Shown here one piece after another: positions 45,701-54,035 of a DNA stretch of 64,000 nt. The stretch's first letter is position 1, and each line of letters starts with the position of its first letter. This DNA is from Bradyrhizobium sp. LMTR 3. GTDB taxonomy: Bacteria; Pseudomonadota; Alphaproteobacteria; Rhizobiales; Xanthobacteraceae. The notes under the pieces are model-generated. The model was not told the DNA's origin. It ran no database searches and saw only the letters and a list, made by a program, of their open reading frames with translations. The stretch covers positions 27,436-91,435 of the forward strand of contig NZ_MAXC01000015.1 of the NCBI RefSeq assembly GCF_001693485.1. Direction: 5' to 3'. Both the position numbers and the translations under genes were made by a program.

Positions 45701-46044
45701 ATCTCGCCCGCGACTGTATTCTGGTAGGCGGTCAGCGTCTCCCGCATATCCTCAGGATCGAGCCGTGTGGAAAGGGATGTCGAGCCGACAAGGTCGACGA
45801 ACATCACAGTGAGCTGACGGCGTTCCGCGTACGACGGCCGCCGGATTGAGGCGGTGGACGACGCCGCAGGCTCCAGCGCAGCGATCGCCGCTAGCAGCTT
45901 TTTTCGGTGCCCGAGCGGCAGACCAAGCTTCTCGAAGTCGGCGTCCGTGAGCGACGGCAATACGTCCGCATCGATGGCCTGCTCGCGGAACAGTGCCGTA
46001 TAGTTGGCAAGGCCGAGGTCTTGAAGCCACTGCGCGACGTCCAT
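42718..46044 (-). CDS. SAM domain + class III adenylate/guanylate cyclase + ATPase + TPR regulator
   Basis: 1108 aa. Residues 1-60 are a SAM domain (VAQWLQDLGLANYTALFREQAID...LGHRKKLLAAI). Residues about 75-250 are a class III cyclase with both metal Asp: VMFVDLVGSTSLS and KFMGDGVLAYFG. Then an AAA_16/STAND ATPase with Walker A LLAGEAGIGKSRL (about 310) and ETARHWFDPTSL-type Walker B. The C-terminal 400 residues form TPR-like helices. Such proteins are stand-alone signal sensors; the ligand is unknown. It is divergent from a Tat-exported hydrolase 400 bp away. Confidence 0.88.
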   Translation of the reverse strand: MDVAQWLQDLGLANYTALFREQAIDADVLPSLTDADFEKLGLPLGHRKKLLAAIAALEPAASSTASIRRPSYAERRQLTVMFVDLVGSTSLSTRLDPEDMRETLTAYQNTVAGEIARFDGHLAKFMGDGVLAYFGWPRAHEDEAERAVAASLATVEAVDRLRSPDGRPLAARVGIATGLVVVGDLLGTGAAQEEAVVGDTPNLAARLQAVAGSGEVVIAEQTRRLIGGLFELEDLGPCELRGFAEPIKAWRIVRKRAAESRFEALHTAGLSPLLGREQELGLLLERWHLARNGEGQAMLLAGEAGIGKSRLIEALRERIADEPHTRISHRASPYHTNTVLWPFIDQLERAAAFERDDTPPMRLSKLVSLLAQGTDDLTEAVPLIAALLGIPTEGRYPPLDLLPQTQKRKTLEVLLAQLEGLAQRRPVLSVLEDAHWFDPTSLELLGLILERVQRLPVLVVITFRLEMTPPWPSFPHVTTLTLNRLPRRAAAALVEQTSGGRRLPPALMDAIVAKTEGVPLFIEELTKTVLESGMLRNTPEGLALVAPRGALAIPASLQDSLMARLDHLASAKDLVQIGAAIGREFTYELLDAIAAREPADLDQALARLVKSELVFQRGTPPEAVYTFKHALVQDVAYASLLKSRRSELHGRIAAVLEARFADLVARQPELLAHHLTAAGLADRAIDFWLQAGQLAGGRSANREAISHLTTALEMLGNRPPTDEQLGRELEVQIALGPPLTATKGFAAPEVEAAHVRAEHLARRFGHRRHLVRALRGLCYVNHVRGRILRVSELGSELVDLAEQSDDLVMQADAHNALAFNLFHQGEHQSAREHLEISSAKIVQAGDPANALSRGVNIHVFGRAYRAHVDWHLGFADAALRAAEDAIDLAHRLVHPFSMAVALAYAAMLHQFRREPAEVRARADAVRSICAEHGFSYYHAWATIMNGWAVAEDGDVEDGIARVRVGVRDLRATGAELRLPYYLGILADLCRQAHRLEDAVVTLAEARAAAERNEEHWADASLHLLEGDLALATQERARAEHCIRRAMEIAQVQNARALLLRGSTKRARLLAEGDRRAVAYDELAKIYGSFTEGFETVDSREARAVLDGI

Positions 46045-46297
46045 TGCGCGACGCTCCGCCAGCCAGCCCCACTGTGAAGTTTAGCAGAAAATGGGGCACT
46101 GGGCGGGGATTGCTCGCCTGCGCTTGCTGGTCGCAAACCGTCTCGTTTACCGGCTCCGATCGACAACCCGGCCGCTAGGATTCGAACATCTGCCCCGCGG
46201 AATTGCATCCGCGGTCCAGAAATGTCCGTCTCTGGTTCGTGTCAGCACCGGATCAAACAGCCGACGCATTGGTGAAGAATTGATCGGAGCGAGTGTC
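46045..46297. other. Non-coding spacer between cyclase and hydrolase genes
   Basis: No gene. A tRNA T-loop-like GGATTCGAACA at 46178 cannot be folded into a tRNA. No terminator for the minus gene (it reads away). Probably divergent promoter DNA. Confidence 0.5.
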
Positions 46298-46431
46298 GAA
46301 GCGGTGTTTAATCCGAGGACCGTCGTGCTAAGCTAAAAGCATAACAGTCGAGTAGGTTGAAGCCGTACTGCCCTTGCGGAGCGGCCCATATCGTTAGCGA
46401 TCTCTGCCGTCCCGCGGTCAAACACCGCTTC
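46298..46431 (+). promoter_or_regulatory. 12-bp inverted repeat flanking the hydrolase promoter region
   Basis: GAAGCGGTGTTT (46298-46309) and its exact reverse complement AAACACCGCTTC (46420-46431), 110 bp apart, the right arm ending just before the GGGAGGAG ribosome site. Could be two half-sites of one regulator, or allow a long mRNA hairpin. Confidence 0.35.
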
Positions 46432-46444
46432 AAGGGAGGAGAAG

Positions 46445-47440
46445 ATGTCGCTTAATCGTCGTCATTTCCTTGCAGTTGCCGGAAGCGCCGTCACCGGGCT
46501 CGTTGGTGGATCATGGAGTGGTGGTGTCCAGGCTCGCGCACCTGTCCTGAAAAGCCAGGTGCCGGGATTCTACCGGTTCAGTCTCGGACAGTTCCAACTC
46601 ACGGTCGTAAGCGACGGCACAATTGCCTTTCCAGCGGAAGCGCTCTGGCCGGAGGCGACCAACGCGGAACGCGATGCCGTCCTTGCGTCGGACTTCCAGC
46701 CCACGGACAAATCTACGCTTCAGGTGAATGTGTTGGCGGTGAACACGGGCGATCGGCTTGTGCTCATCGACGCAGGCTCCCGGGGAAAGATGAAGCCACA
46801 GCCAACCGCGGGCCGTCTACTCCAGAACCTCGCGGCCGCCGAGATCAAGCCGGAGGAGGTCGATACCGTCCTGATCACACATGCCCATCCGGATCACCTC
46901 TGGGGAGTCGCTGACGCGAGCGACACCGAGCGGACCTTCTCAAACGCCGAGTACGTGATCGGCGAAGCGGAATTGAACTTCTGGATGCAGCCTCAACACC
47001 CGTTGGAAAATCATGCTCGTTGGAGTGGCATTTATCGCCAGAACATAAAAACACTCGCGGCGATCAAGGATCGCATCCGGACTGTGAAGCCGGACGGCGA
47101 GGTGGTCCCGGGCATCACGGCGATAGCCACACCCGGGCACACACCGGGGCACACCTCGTTACAGATCGCGTCCGGTTCCAACCAGCTTCTCTGCACGGCA
47201 GACGTCGTTGGAAACCGCGCTGTCGCCTTCCAGCACCCCGACTGGCGCGGCGGGTTCGACCTGGATCTCGATCAAGGCGCGAAGACACGCCGAGCCTTCC
47301 TCGATCGATGCGCGAGCGAGAAGGTGATGGTCTCGAGCTACCACTTGCCGTTCCCCGGAGTTGGCCATGTCGTTCGCACCGGCACAGCGTTCAGCTGGCT
47401 TCCGAGCGATTGGCGCTGGGAGGAGGTGAGTCCCACTTGA
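46445..47440 (+). CDS. Tat-exported metallo-beta-lactamase fold hydrolase
   Basis: 331 aa. Twin-arginine signal LNRRHFLAVAGSAVTGLVGG ending near VQA-RA. Zinc motif THAHPDHLWG (HxHxDH), a later His in PGHTPGHTS and Asp in CTADVV. Probably a periplasmic lactonase or other hydrolase; relatives include N-acyl homoserine lactonases, but nothing decides the substrate. GGAGGAG precedes the ATG. 48 bp before an FAD-oxidase gene on the same strand. Confidence 0.87.
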   Translation: MSLNRRHFLAVAGSAVTGLVGGSWSGGVQARAPVLKSQVPGFYRFSLGQFQLTVVSDGTIAFPAEALWPEATNAERDAVLASDFQPTDKSTLQVNVLAVNTGDRLVLIDAGSRGKMKPQPTAGRLLQNLAAAEIKPEEVDTVLITHAHPDHLWGVADASDTERTFSNAEYVIGEAELNFWMQPQHPLENHARWSGIYRQNIKTLAAIKDRIRTVKPDGEVVPGITAIATPGHTPGHTSLQIASGSNQLLCTADVVGNRAVAFQHPDWRGGFDLDLDQGAKTRRAFLDRCASEKVMVSSYHLPFPGVGHVVRTGTAFSWLPSDWRWEEVSPT

Positions 47441-47488
47441 GGCCACCTAGCCCAACTAGCCGATCATTGTGCGAAACAGGAGGAGATC

Positions 47489-48874
47489 ATGCAAGCGACG
47501 GCCACCGAAACCTTCATCGGCAACATGCGCGGCCCGGTTATCAGGCGAACGGACGCCGACTATGAAGCCGTGCGCAGCCTCTACAACGGGATGATCGATA
47601 AGAGTCCGGAGATGATTGCGCGATGCACTGATGTCGCTGACGTTGTCACTGCGGTCAATTTTGCAAGGCAAAACGATCTCACGGTCGCGATTCGCGGAGG
47701 CGGGCATAACGGTCCGGGCCTCAGTAGTGTCGATGACGGGCTGATGATCGACATGTCCACGATGAAAGGCGTGCGGGTCAATCCCACCGCCCGTACTGTC
47801 CGCGTCGGTCCCGGCTGCACGCAGGGCGATGTCGACCACGCCACGCACGTCTATGGGCTCGCTGTGCCGGCCGGTATCGTCTCGACGACCGGTATCGCCG
47901 GCCTCACGCTCGGCGGCGGCACCGGATACCTCACCCGCAAGTATGGCCTCACCATCGACAATCTGCTCGAGGCCGACGTCGTGCTCGCCGACGGTCGCAT
48001 TGTCACCGCCAACAAATCAGAGAATGCTGACCTCTATTGGGGGCTACGCGGCGGCGGCGGAAATTTCGGCATCGTCACGAGCTTCCTGTTCCAGGCTCAC
48101 CCGACGAACATGGTCTATGCCGGTCCAGTCTTCTGGGATATCGATAATGCCCGAACCGTCATGCAGAAGTACCGGGATTTCCTGCCTGGCGCCCCCGAGG
48201 AGCTCGGGGCTTTTGTCGGCTTGAAGACTGTTCCACCGGTGGACCCGTTCCCGGCAGAGCATCAGGGCAAGCGCGCCTGCGCCATCATCGCCTGCTACAA
48301 TGGCCCAACAGAAGACGGCCAGGCGGTCATGGCCAAGTTGCTCGGTGAACTGCCCGCGCCGCTCTTCAACTGGATGGGCGAAATGCCCTATCCGGCCCTC
48401 CAGTCCATGTTCGATCCGTTCTTCCCGAAGGGCCTGCAATGGTACTGGCGCGGCGATTTCGTGAAGGAGCTGACCGACGAAGCGATTGACGCCCATATCG
48501 CCCAGGCACGGAAACTGCCCAGCGCGCTCTCGCTGATGCATCTTTATCCGATCGATGGCGCTGTCCGTCGTGTCGGCAAAAGCGACACCGCCTGGAATAC
48601 GCGCGACGCGACCTGGTCGATGGTCATCGCCGGCATCGATCCCAATCCGCAAAAGGCGGGCGAAATCACCCGCTGGACAAAAGGCTATTGGGAGGCCGTG
48701 CATCCTTATTCGGCCGACGGCTGCTATGTGAACTTCATGATGGACGATGGAGATGACAACAGACTCAAGGCCACTTACGGTGAAAATTACGACCGCCTCG
48801 TCGCCTTAAAGGCCAAATACGACCCGAAGAACTTCTTCCGCATAAACCAGAATATCAGGCCGCTGCATTCGTAG
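47489..48874 (+). CDS. FAD-linked oxidoreductase, berberine-bridge-enzyme type
   Basis: 461 aa. PP-loop FAD domain with IRGGGHNGPGLSSVDDGLMIDMS (covalent flavin region) and the C-terminal BBE domain ending YDPKNFFRINQNI. The usual bicovalent pair His (in GGGH) and Cys (VGPGCTQGDV) is present. These oxidise alcohols or sugars. No signal peptide seen. Same transcript as the preceding hydrolase is likely. Confidence 0.87.
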   Translation: MQATATETFIGNMRGPVIRRTDADYEAVRSLYNGMIDKSPEMIARCTDVADVVTAVNFARQNDLTVAIRGGGHNGPGLSSVDDGLMIDMSTMKGVRVNPTARTVRVGPGCTQGDVDHATHVYGLAVPAGIVSTTGIAGLTLGGGTGYLTRKYGLTIDNLLEADVVLADGRIVTANKSENADLYWGLRGGGGNFGIVTSFLFQAHPTNMVYAGPVFWDIDNARTVMQKYRDFLPGAPEELGAFVGLKTVPPVDPFPAEHQGKRACAIIACYNGPTEDGQAVMAKLLGELPAPLFNWMGEMPYPALQSMFDPFFPKGLQWYWRGDFVKELTDEAIDAHIAQARKLPSALSLMHLYPIDGAVRRVGKSDTAWNTRDATWSMVIAGIDPNPQKAGEITRWTKGYWEAVHPYSADGCYVNFMMDDGDDNRLKATYGENYDRLVALKAKYDPKNFFRINQNIRPLHS

Positions 48875-48909
48875 ACGCTGCCGCCGTTCAGTCTCGCCAA
48901 AATTACTTT

Positions 48910-48945
48910 CGGAGCGTTCTTTCGTTTCATGGAATGAATGCTCCG
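48910..48945 (+). terminator. Possible terminator after the FAD oxidase gene
   Basis: CGGAGCGTTCTTTC...GGAATGAATGCTCCG forms a hairpin with two or three mismatches, 36 bp downstream of the stop. No T run follows, so it may only be an mRNA 3' end stabiliser. Confidence 0.35.
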
Positions 48946-49012
48946 GGCTTCGTTATGCCGAGGCATTCCCGGTAGTGCTCGCCTGCGCCGACGAAGAGAT
49001 AGAATGACCGGG

Positions 49013-50302
49013 TCATCCCGCGCTCGCCCGCGGCGCTTCCCGCATAATCTGAACGATCGGCGGCTTGGCGTTGAGGCCTTCGACCTGGAAGCCGGCGACG
49101 CGCTTGTAATTGGCGGCGATGTCTTCCAGCTCCTGCAGTGAGAGCACGTCGGTCACGACGTCGTAGCCGTTGGGCGCGCGTTCCTCGACCATCTGCATCA
49201 CCTGCTCGGGGCCGTTACGGCGGTTGAGCATCACGAGGTCGGTCGTGGCGGGCCGACGCTCGGCTTCATACGCTGACAACGCAGCGTTGGTCGTGCCCTT
49301 TGCGAGGATCTCGCGGGCGATGACGCGGGCGTCCAGAATCGCCTGCGACGCACCGTTGGAGCCGATCGGGTACATCGGGTGCGCGGCATCGCCCATCAGC
49401 GTGACCCGGCCGAATGTCCATTGCGGGATCGGATCGCGATCGACCAGCGGATATTCGTAGGCGTGCGGGCAGTTCTCGATCAGGCCCGGCACGTCGAGCC
49501 AGTCGAACTTCCAGTCCTTGAACCAGGGCAGAAACTCTTCGAGCCTGGCGGTCCGGTTGTAGTCCTCGCGCCGCCACTGATAGGTCGGCGGCATGTGCCG
49601 CTCGGCCACCCAATTGATCCGGAACTTGCCGGCGTTGTCGGCCTGCTTCGAAATCGGATAGCAGACGAATTTCAGGATCTCGTGGCCGGCCATGATCATG
49701 GTGCGCCCGGACAGGAAGGCGTCGCTGTCGGTGATGCCGCGCCACAGGATGCGCCCGTTCCAGATCGGCGGGCCTTCGTCGGGATAGAGCTTTTCCCGAA
49801 CCGCCGAATGGATGCCGTCGGCCGCGACCAACAGCGCGCCATCGTGAGCGCCTTTCGATTTGCCGGTCGCCTTATCGATGAATTCGGCGCGGACGCCATT
49901 CTCCGTTTCGGTCCAGCCGGAGAGGTGGTGGCTGGTCAGGATGTTCTCTCTTCCCAACCGCTCGATTGCGGCATCGAGCAGGATCTGCTGCAGCGTGCCG
50001 CGATGGATCGAGAATTGCGGCCATTTGTAACCGGCCTCGATGCCGCGCGGCTCGCTCCAGATCGGCTTGCCGTGCTTGGAGAAATACGCGAGCTCCTTGG
50101 TGCGGACGGCGGCCGCATCGAGCGCATCATGCAGATCGAGTTCGATCAATTCGCGGACCGCATGCGGCAGCACATTGATGCCGACGCCGAGCGGCCGCAG
50201 TTCCGGCACGCTTTCGAAAATTTTGGCGGGAACGCCGATCTGGTGCAGGCTGAGCGCCAGCGTCAGCCCGCCGATGCCGCCGCCCGCGATGAGAACAGTC
50301 AT
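49013..50302 (-). CDS. FAD-dependent monooxygenase, PHBH fold
   Basis: 429 aa. Group A flavin hydroxylase: GxGxxG FAD motif VLIAGGGIGGLTLALSL, DG motif ALLVAADGIHSAVREKLYP and GD motif GRVTLMGDAAHPMYPIGSNGASQAI. The start is ATG 50302, where the FAD motif begins right after the codon and AGGGGCG lies upstream; a frame to 50458 is not convincing. Substrate unknown, probably an aromatic. Lies 250 bp downstream of an SDR gene of the same strand. Confidence 0.88.
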   Translation of the reverse strand: MTVLIAGGGIGGLTLALSLHQIGVPAKIFESVPELRPLGVGINVLPHAVRELIELDLHDALDAAAVRTKELAYFSKHGKPIWSEPRGIEAGYKWPQFSIHRGTLQQILLDAAIERLGRENILTSHHLSGWTETENGVRAEFIDKATGKSKGAHDGALLVAADGIHSAVREKLYPDEGPPIWNGRILWRGITDSDAFLSGRTMIMAGHEILKFVCYPISKQADNAGKFRINWVAERHMPPTYQWRREDYNRTARLEEFLPWFKDWKFDWLDVPGLIENCPHAYEYPLVDRDPIPQWTFGRVTLMGDAAHPMYPIGSNGASQAILDARVIAREILAKGTTNAALSAYEAERRPATTDLVMLNRRNGPEQVMQMVEERAPNGYDVVTDVLSLQELEDIAANYKRVAGFQVEGLNAKPPIVQIMREAPRASAG

Positions 50303-50552
50303 GGTACGCCCCTGTTGCTTCCCGGGCGTCATGGCATGAGGGAGGGCAGGGGGCAACTGCGAAGGGGCGGCAAGTCCCTCACCGCCCCGGTAGGGTGTGG
50401 ACTCATAACGCTCACGGGCGTCCGGCCAAACACAATGCTCCTGGCTCGGCCCCAGCACCGGCGCTTTCGGGGCAACGAGGACATCAACCAGCAGACAACC
50501 CCCGCTGGATCGGTCGAAAGTGACTCAAAGGAGACATTTTTTGCTCCGATGG

Positions 50553-51317
50553 CTAGGCCAAAATACCTCCATCGACCGTTAAGGCATGGCCGACCACAAA
50601 GCTTGCCGCGGAGCCGCATAACCATAGAACAGCGGCAGCGATTTCCGAGGGTTCGCCAAGGCGTCCGATCGGTTCGGCTGCTACGAACGCCTTGACGATC
50701 TCTGGATTGTTGTTCTTTGTTACCCGCTTCGCCATCGGTGTATTGCCGATAATGCCCGGGCATACTGCGTTGATACGGATGCCCTTCTCGGCATAATCGA
50801 GGGCGGAGGCGCGGGTGAGACCTATCACTCCGAATTTGCTGGCGGAGTAAGCGGCGCGCCCTTTGGAGCCCCTCATCCCGCCGATCGACGAGCAGTTGAC
50901 GATTGTGCCGCTTCTTCGTGCGTTCATGTGGCGAAGCTCCGCCTTCATGCAGTTCCACGTACCCCGCAGATTGACATCGATGATGTTGTCAAACTCGGTA
51001 TCTTCCGTTTCAACCAATGGCGCACCATCGCAGTTTATGCCCGCATTGTTGAAAGCCGCATCGAGCTTCCCGTAAGTCTCGATTGCCTGCTCGATCATTG
51101 CATTCACTTGGCTTCGATCCGTTACATCGCAGCCGATGGCAAGGACCTCATGACCCGCGGATCGCAATTCAGCAGCGGCAATTTCGAGCAACGCTATGTT
51201 GCTGTCTGCAACGACCAAGGACGCGCCTGCAACACCAAATGCCCTAGCCGTCGCCAGACCAATGCCACCAGCGGCGCCGGTAACAAGCGCAACCTTTCCT
51301 TCGAAGCTGTCTACCAT
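50553..51317 (-). CDS. Short-chain dehydrogenase/reductase
   Basis: 254 aa classical SDR: NAD(P) motif VTGAAGGIGLATARAFG, NNAG, catalytic Ser in IVNCSSIGG and YxxxK as YSASKF. Last gene of a five-gene operon (53885 to 50553). Similar to the other SDR gene at the head of the operon (about 50% by eye), so the two may come from one duplication. Cytoplasmic. Confidence 0.9.
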   Translation of the reverse strand: MVDSFEGKVALVTGAAGGIGLATARAFGVAGASLVVADSNIALLEIAAAELRSAGHEVLAIGCDVTDRSQVNAMIEQAIETYGKLDAAFNNAGINCDGAPLVETEDTEFDNIIDVNLRGTWNCMKAELRHMNARRSGTIVNCSSIGGMRGSKGRAAYSASKFGVIGLTRASALDYAEKGIRINAVCPGIIGNTPMAKRVTKNNNPEIVKAFVAAEPIGRLGEPSEIAAAVLWLCGSAASFVVGHALTVDGGILA

Positions 51318-51326
51318 TGCTGACCT

Positions 51327-51752
51327 TCATTTCGTCTTGGCGCCGAGCGCAACCGGCACGACCGGGATCAGCTTCAGCGAACGCACCATCTTCTCCGTTC
51401 CAGTCTTGTACTTCTTGAAGTGAGGCGCCTGGAGGTGGGCCTTGTAGGCTTCGATGTTGGCGTAGATCTCGAAAACCCGGATGCGGGTCGGATCGTCCTT
51501 CTCCGAGACGGCCTGCAGAGCGAGGACACCCGGCTCAACGCGAACAGCGGTTTCGATGTGCTCACGAACCGCGGCCTTGTAGGCGTCCAACTGCGCGGGG
51601 TCGATTTCGATCTCGGCGATCTGAACGTAGCGATCCTGCATCTCTTGCGCGCCTCCAGTGCCAAATGCCGCCGAGGCCAACAAGGCGGCACCGACGAGCA
51701 ACACAAATCCCCCATACCAGAAGCCCCTGAACTCACCTTCGATACTGCTCAT
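51327..51752 (-). CDS. ABM-fold putative monooxygenase with N-terminal membrane anchor
   Basis: About 141 aa. An N-terminal helix ([21 protein letters not shown]) followed by an antibiotic-biosynthesis-monooxygenase domain ([43 protein letters not shown], then [25 protein letters not shown]). Domain of quinol monooxygenases such as YgiN. ATG 51752 lies in the last codons of the cupin gene, 20-bp overlap, with GGAGAAGG upstream. Export is inferred from the N-terminal helix. Confidence 0.78.
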   Translation of the reverse strand: MSSIEGEFRGFWYGGFVLLVGAALLASAAFGTGGAQEMQDRYVQIAEIEIDPAQLDAYKAAVREHIETAVRVEPGVLALQAVSEKDDPTRIRVFEIYANIEAYKAHLQAPHFKKYKTGTEKMVRSLKLIPVVPVALGAKTK

Positions 51753-52242
51753 CGGAGACCTTCTCCATCCAATCCACGTTCTTGCCATTCACTGATTCCT
51801 GGATGGCGATATGCGTCATTGCGGTGGTGGCCGAAGCGCCGTGCCAGTGCTTCAGGCCGGGCGGAAACCACACGACGTCGCCTGGACGAACCTCCTCGAC
51901 GGGCCCGCCCTCGCGCTGCACCCAGCCGAGCCCCGCCGTGATGATCAGCGTTTGCCCGAGCGGATGCGTGTGCCAGGCGGTCCGGGCGCCGGGCTCGAAC
52001 GTGACCTGGCCGGCGCCGACGCGTGCGGGATCCGGGGCTTGGAAGAGAGGGTCGATGCGGACCGATCCGGTGAACCGGTCCGCGGATCCCTTCGCGGCGG
52101 GACGAGAGCCGTTTCGCTTGATGTCGATGTCCATATCCGAACTCCTTCGCTGCACGTCAGAGGTTTCCGCGCTGGCGCTCGTCGTGGCTAATGCAGCAAG
52201 ACCGGCGGTGGCGACGATGATTTGTCGACGTGAGTACGACAT
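51733..52242 (-). CDS. Cupin-domain protein with Tat-like signal
   Basis: 169 aa. Signal-like [25 protein letters not shown] (RRQ motif). The cupin core is [32 protein letters not shown] and [30 protein letters not shown] with two His, a Gln/Glu and a later His for metal. Resembles small cupins fused to or paired with carboxymuconolactone decarboxylases. Starts 2 bp after its upstream neighbour. Confidence 0.82.
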   Translation of the reverse strand: MSYSRRQIIVATAGLAALATTSASAETSDVQRRSSDMDIDIKRNGSRPAAKGSADRFTGSVRIDPLFQAPDPARVGAGQVTFEPGARTAWHTHPLGQTLIITAGLGWVQREGGPVEEVRPGDVVWFPPGLKHWHGASATTAMTHIAIQESVNGKNVDWMEKVSDEQYRR

Positions 52243-52244
52243 TG

Positions 52245-53030
52245 CTACCGGGGCCTTTTCTCGATGACTTCCTTGACCACCGGCGCGGCCGAGAACGCGT
52301 TGGGCCAACCCGCATAGAAAGCGAGATGGCCGATGACCTCTCCGGCCTCCTCCTTCGTCAACCCGTTGTCCATCGCCCGGTTCAAATGATAGGTGATCTG
52401 CGCGACCTGGCCGGTCGCGACCAAGGCGCTGACGGTGACGAGGCTCCTGTCCCGTGGCGCTAATCCCGGCCTTAGCCAGAGGTCTCGGAACAGCACATCG
52501 GTCGTGTACTGAACGAGGCTGGGCGTGATCTGTCCGAATTGCTGCTGGACGCGCGTGGCCCGCTGCGATTCCGCCGCCTCGTCCAGGGGAAGTTGCGGTC
52601 CGGAAGCTGGCGGCAGTTGATCGGCTCCGATCTTGCGGCGCTTGAACACGTCCTTTGCTGCCATGACGGCGTCGATGGCGTTGGCCCAGCCGGTATAGAA
52701 TGCAAGATGCGTGATGATCTCCGAGATCTCGGCGGGCTTCACGCCGTTGTCGAGCGCGACATTGAGATAGTACGGCAGTTCGACCGTCTGATCGCGCGCG
52801 ATCAGAGCGGCGACAGTAACGACGCTCCTATCGCGCGCCGACAGTCCCGGACGCTTCCAGAGATCGCCGAGCACGACGCTTTTGGCATATTTTTCGAGGG
52901 CGGGCGCGATGGCGCGAATGTCTTCTGTCCCAGGCATGACCTTGATTCCTTCCATCCCGGTCGCTGCCGTCTGGGCAGAGGCCTGCACCACCAGGCAAAG
53001 CGAGAAGGCGACAGTTGCGAGGGCTCTCAT
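52245..53030 (-). CDS. Exported protein with two carboxymuconolactone decarboxylase domains
   Basis: 261 aa. Signal peptide [20 protein letters not shown]. Two AhpD/CMD domains in tandem, with similar pieces [35 protein letters not shown] and [35 protein letters not shown], then [11 protein letters not shown] and [14 protein letters not shown] proteins decarboxylate a muconolactone or act as alkyl hydroperoxidases; the CxxC of AhpD is absent. Periplasmic location is unusual for the family. Confidence 0.85.
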   Translation of the reverse strand: MRALATVAFSLCLVVQASAQTAATGMEGIKVMPGTEDIRAIAPALEKYAKSVVLGDLWKRPGLSARDRSVVTVAALIARDQTVELPYYLNVALDNGVKPAEISEIITHLAFYTGWANAIDAVMAAKDVFKRRKIGADQLPPASGPQLPLDEAAESQRATRVQQQFGQITPSLVQYTTDVLFRDLWLRPGLAPRDRSLVTVSALVATGQVAQITYHLNRAMDNGLTKEEAGEVIGHLAFYAGWPNAFSAAPVVKEVIEKRPR

Positions 53031-53117
53031 TTGGATCCTCCTTCTTGTTGGAACGCGGCCCCGCCCGGCTGAATCCGCGCAAAATGCCCAAGATCGGCAT
53101 ACCCATTGGTATGATCC

Positions 53118-53885
53118 TCAGTGCGCGGTGAAGCCGCCATCGACCGGCAGGCCGACGCCGATTACGAAACTCGCGGCGGGACTACATAGCCACAACACGG
53201 CGGCCGCGACCTCCTCGGCCCGGCCGAGGCGGCCGATCGGCTGCTGCTTCATGATTTCGGCCATCGCGTCGGCCTGGCCTTTGAGCATGTCGGCGACCAT
53301 CGGCGTGTCGATTGTGCCGGGGCAGACCGCGTTGATGCGGATGCCGCGGGGGGCATATTCGACACCCGCGCTCTTGGTCATTCCGAGCACGGCGTGTTTG
53401 GTGCCGTGATAAGCTGCGCGTTGCGGGAGGCCGACGAGACCGCCCAAAGAAGAGCAATTGACGATCGCGCCGCTCCCCTGATCGCGCATCACGCGGAGCT
53501 GATGCTTCATGCAGGCCCAAACCCCCCGCTGGTTTACCGCGGTGACGCGCTCGAAATGCTCGATCGGCTCCTCGGCGGCGTCCGATGGCGGCACCTGGAT
53601 GCCGGCGTTGTTGAACGCCATGTCGAGCCGTCCGTACTCTGCGACCGCGCGATCGACCATCGCCGCCACCTGCGCCTCGTCGGCGACGTCGCAGGCCAAG
53701 CCAATTGCGGTGCCGCCATCTCGGACGATCCGCTCCGCCTCCTTCGCGGCGAGATCACCGTCCAGGTCGGCCAGAACGACGGAGGCGCCGCTCTCGGCGA
53801 ACATCCGCGCCGTTGCCAGTCCCATGCCCTTGGCGGCACCGGTGACCAGGGCCACCTGTCCTTTGAAGTCATAGATGGGGTTCAT
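53118..53885 (-). CDS. Short-chain dehydrogenase/reductase
   Basis: 255 aa classical SDR: VTGAAKGMGLATARMFA, NNAG, catalytic Ser in IVNCSSLGG, YHGTKHA as YxxxK, and C-terminal PVDGGFTAH. First gene of the SDR-CMD-cupin-ABM-SDR operon. ATG 53885 (MNPIYDFKG) preferred over 53897. Divergent from a LysR gene across about 150 bp. Confidence 0.9.
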   Translation of the reverse strand: MNPIYDFKGQVALVTGAAKGMGLATARMFAESGASVVLADLDGDLAAKEAERIVRDGGTAIGLACDVADEAQVAAMVDRAVAEYGRLDMAFNNAGIQVPPSDAAEEPIEHFERVTAVNQRGVWACMKHQLRVMRDQGSGAIVNCSSLGGLVGLPQRAAYHGTKHAVLGMTKSAGVEYAPRGIRINAVCPGTIDTPMVADMLKGQADAMAEIMKQQPIGRLGRAEEVAAAVLWLCSPAASFVIGVGLPVDGGFTAH

Positions 53886-54007
53886 CCAACTCCTCACTTC
53901 GTGTTGCGAGATCGTTTGCTCAGCTCAATTGTCGCTTCGGGTCCGGAATGCACGCTGAGCACGCTGAACCTAAGTCTTTCGGGCTGTAGCGATTAGGTGA
54001 TAGAAAC

Positions 54008-54019
54008 TGATTGGAATCA
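54008..54019 (+). promoter_or_regulatory. Inverted repeat in the LysR/SDR divergent region
   Basis: TGATTGGAATCA, TGATT and AATCA arms with GG between, 17 bp ahead of the LysR start. It could be part of the LysR autoregulatory site. LysR boxes are often weak, so this is only a candidate. Confidence 0.35.
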
Positions 54020-54035
54020 TTAGTGGAGGTTATGA

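Noticed and set aside
46178..46188. GGATTCGAACA, resembling a tRNA T-loop on the minus strand
   Set aside because: The flanking bases do not form the T-stem and no acceptor or anticodon arm can be found. Chance or a very degraded remnant.
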